Both the position numbers and the translations under genes were made by a program. A stretch of DNA of 6,339 nt, from the NCBI GenBank assembly GCA_030591105.1, contig JAUVBS010000132.1, positions 1 to 6,339 on the forward strand. Direction: 5' to 3'. Shown in pieces: positions 5,150 through 6,339 of this stretch; within the stretch, counting starts at the first letter, position 1, and the number at the start of each line of letters is the position of its first letter. The notes under the pieces were generated by a model, which ran no database searches, had not been told where the DNA came from, and saw nothing but the letters and a program-made list of their open reading frames with translations. The DNA comes from a bacterium (GTDB lineage: Bacteria; Krumholzibacteriota; Krumholzibacteriia; LZORAL124-64-63).

Positions 5150-6339
5150 ATGCCGGCCGCACAGCACTTCATTCTCGGTGCCGCAGGTCACGTCGACCAC
5201 GGCAAGACCGCTCTGGTCACCGCTTTGACCGGCACCAATACCGATCGGCTGAAGGAAGAACTGGAACGCGGGATCAGCATCGAGCTCGGCTTCGCTGAAT
5301 TCGATCTGGGCGGTGGTATCGTGCGGGGTGTGGTCGACATGCCGGGGCACGAGCGCTTCGTCAAGCAGATGGTTGCCGGCGCCGGTGGTGTCGATCTCGC
5401 ACTCCTGGTCGTCGCTGCGGACGAAGGGGTGATGCCGCAAACGGTCGAGCACCTCGACATCCTCGACGCAGTCGGCGTGAGCCGTGGCGTGGTCGTGATG
5501 ACCAAGATCGATCTGGTCGACGACGATATCCTGGCCGTCGCGACCGAGGAAGCACGCGATCTGGTGGCCGACACCTTCCTAGCCGACCGGCCGATCGTTG
5601 CGGTGTCGGCCCACACCGGCGAAGGCCTGGACAGTCTGCAAGAGGCGCTGCTCGCGGAAGCCGCGGCGCTGCCGCCTCGTGGTCACGAGGGGCCGTTTCG
5701 CGTACCGGTAGACCGCGTGTTCACCATGCCCGGGGCGGGGACCATCGTTACCGGTACGGCCTGGAGCGGTCGGGTTCGCACGGGCGACCGACTCGTGGTC
5801 GAGCCGCTCGGACGCAAGGTCCGCGTACGCGAAGTGCAGGTGCACGGACGGGTGACCGGCGAGGCCGGTTCGGGGCAGCGTGTCGCCCTGGCGCTACACG
5901 GCATAAAAAAAGAGGAGCTAGAGCGCGGCTATCAGGTGATTACCGATGCGGCTTGTACGGTAACCCGGCGTTTCGATCTACGGGTCGATCTCTTTGCTCA
6001 CTATACGAGCGTGTTGAAGAATCGTCAGCGTTTGCATATCCACCACGCTGGGCGCGAGGTACTCGGGCGTATCGTGCTGCTCGACGCCGAGGAGCTCGGC
6101 GGTGATGTCGGCCCGCGTTCGGGCCTGTGCCAGTTGTACCTCGAGGCGCCCTTGGTCGCGCAGCGGGGCGACCGGATGGTGTTACGCTTCTATTCGCCGC
6201 TGGTATCGATCGGCGGCGGGGAGATTCTCGATGTCGCGCCACGACGCCACCGGCGTTTCGACGCCGAGGCGCTCGACGACCTCGCCGTGCGTGAGCAAGG
6301 TGATCCCGAAGCGCTATTCAAACAACGGCTCCGAGCGGT
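5150..6339 (+). CDS. selB: Selenocysteine-specific elongation factor SelB (5' part, truncated by window end)
   Basis: About 396 codons are present, with no stop before the edge; family members are usually about 600-640 residues. SelB is the GTPase that carries selenocysteinyl-tRNA(Sec) to UGA codons marked by a SECIS hairpin. The GTPase domain shows G1 GHVDHGKT (13-20), the SelB-type G2 segment ERGISIELGFA (39-49), G3 DMPGH (63-67), G4 TKID (118-121) and G5 SA (153-154). The ISIELGFA and NTDRLKEE segments separate it from EF-Tu and other paralogues. EF-Tu-like domain 2 follows (~175-260, with DRVFTMPGAGTIVTGTA), then domain 3 (~270-350). The winged-helix, SECIS-binding C-terminal domains would lie beyond the window. 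The start is ATG 5150, with AAGGAG at 5139-5144 (5-nt spacing). selA is not in view, although selA-selB pairs are common. The gene implies that the organism makes selenoproteins. Confidence 0.95.
   Translation, partial: MPAAQHFILGAAGHVDHGKTALVTALTGTNTDRLKEELERGISIELGFAEFDLGGGIVRGVVDMPGHERFVKQMVAGAGGVDLALLVVAADEGVMPQTVEHLDILDAVGVSRGVVVMTKIDLVDDDILAVATEEARDLVADTFLADRPIVAVSAHTGEGLDSLQEALLAEAAALPPRGHEGPFRVPVDRVFTMPGAGTIVTGTAWSGRVRTGDRLVVEPLGRKVRVREVQVHGRVTGEAGSGQRVALALHGIKKEELERGYQVITDAACTVTRRFDLRVDLFAHYTSVLKNRQRLHIHHAGREVLGRIVLLDAEELGGDVGPRSGLCQLYLEAPLVAQRGDRMVLRFYSPLVSIGGGEILDVAPRRHRRFDAEALDDLAVREQGDPEALFKQRLRA
5905..5911 (+). repeat. A7 homopolymer within selB
   Basis: Seven A residues lie in codons ATA-AAA-AAA-GAG, at the boundary after domain 2 (about residues 253-254). 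It is the longest A-run I noticed in an otherwise GC-rich window. A change of register to the +1 frame meets a TAG almost at once (AGG-AGC-TAG), so slippage there would truncate SelB. Confidence 0.6.

Noticed and set aside
5088..6339. The + strand EF-Tu-like GTPase considered as EF-Tu, IF2 or a sulfate adenylyltransferase subunit.
   Set aside because: The ERGISIELGFA and NTDRLKEELERG segments and the short N-terminus before GHVDHGKT are specific to SelB.

Overview
The window is a GC-rich bacterial chromosomal segment with every supported gene on the + strand. In order it carries the last codons of a probable rho, then rpmE (ribosomal protein L31), a DUF1385/YqhQ-type membrane protein, prfA (RF1), prmC (RF methyltransferase), murA, and the first ~396 codons of selB, which runs off the right edge. 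The order rho-rpmE-DUF1385-prfA-prmC-murA is, from memory, typical of deltaproteobacteria such as Geobacter and close to that of some Clostridia. The GC-rich codon usage favours a deltaproteobacterium-like (Desulfobacterota/Myxococcota sensu lato) source, but this is inference and I cannot name a genus.

Layout. Positions 1-36 hold the Rho C-terminus, ending in an amber codon. Positions 37-131 are a short leader with small inverted repeats, followed by rpmE (132-350). A convincing intrinsic terminator (403-447, T8 tract) closes the rho-rpmE unit. A further ~100 bp leader (448-553) contains a 9-bp inverted repeat and a 12-bp palindrome and precedes the DUF1385 gene (554-1675). That gene's TGA overlaps the GTG start of prfA (1672-2748) by four bases, so the two are probably translationally coupled. 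prmC (2855-3754), murA (3831-5087) and selB (5150-end) follow with gaps of 106, 76 and 62 bp. None of these gaps has a terminator, so a single transcript is plausible.

How the genes fit together. Most of the cluster concerns ending or recoding gene expression. Rho ends transcripts. RF1 ends translation at UAA/UAG. PrmC methylates the GGQ glutamine of release factors. SelB delivers selenocysteinyl-tRNA to UGA codons, competing with RF2. L31 is a ribosomal subunit bridge protein. MurA (first committed step of peptidoglycan synthesis) is the metabolic outlier but a common neighbour. The DUF1385 membrane protein is the only gene here without a known role.

I see no mobile element, CRISPR array, tRNA or rRNA, and no convincing evidence of a previously undescribed system. 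The points most worth a second look are the amber stop of rho with its short in-frame extension, the structured leader between rpmE and the DUF1385 gene, the GTGA coupling into RF1, and selB sitting next to murA with no selA in view.
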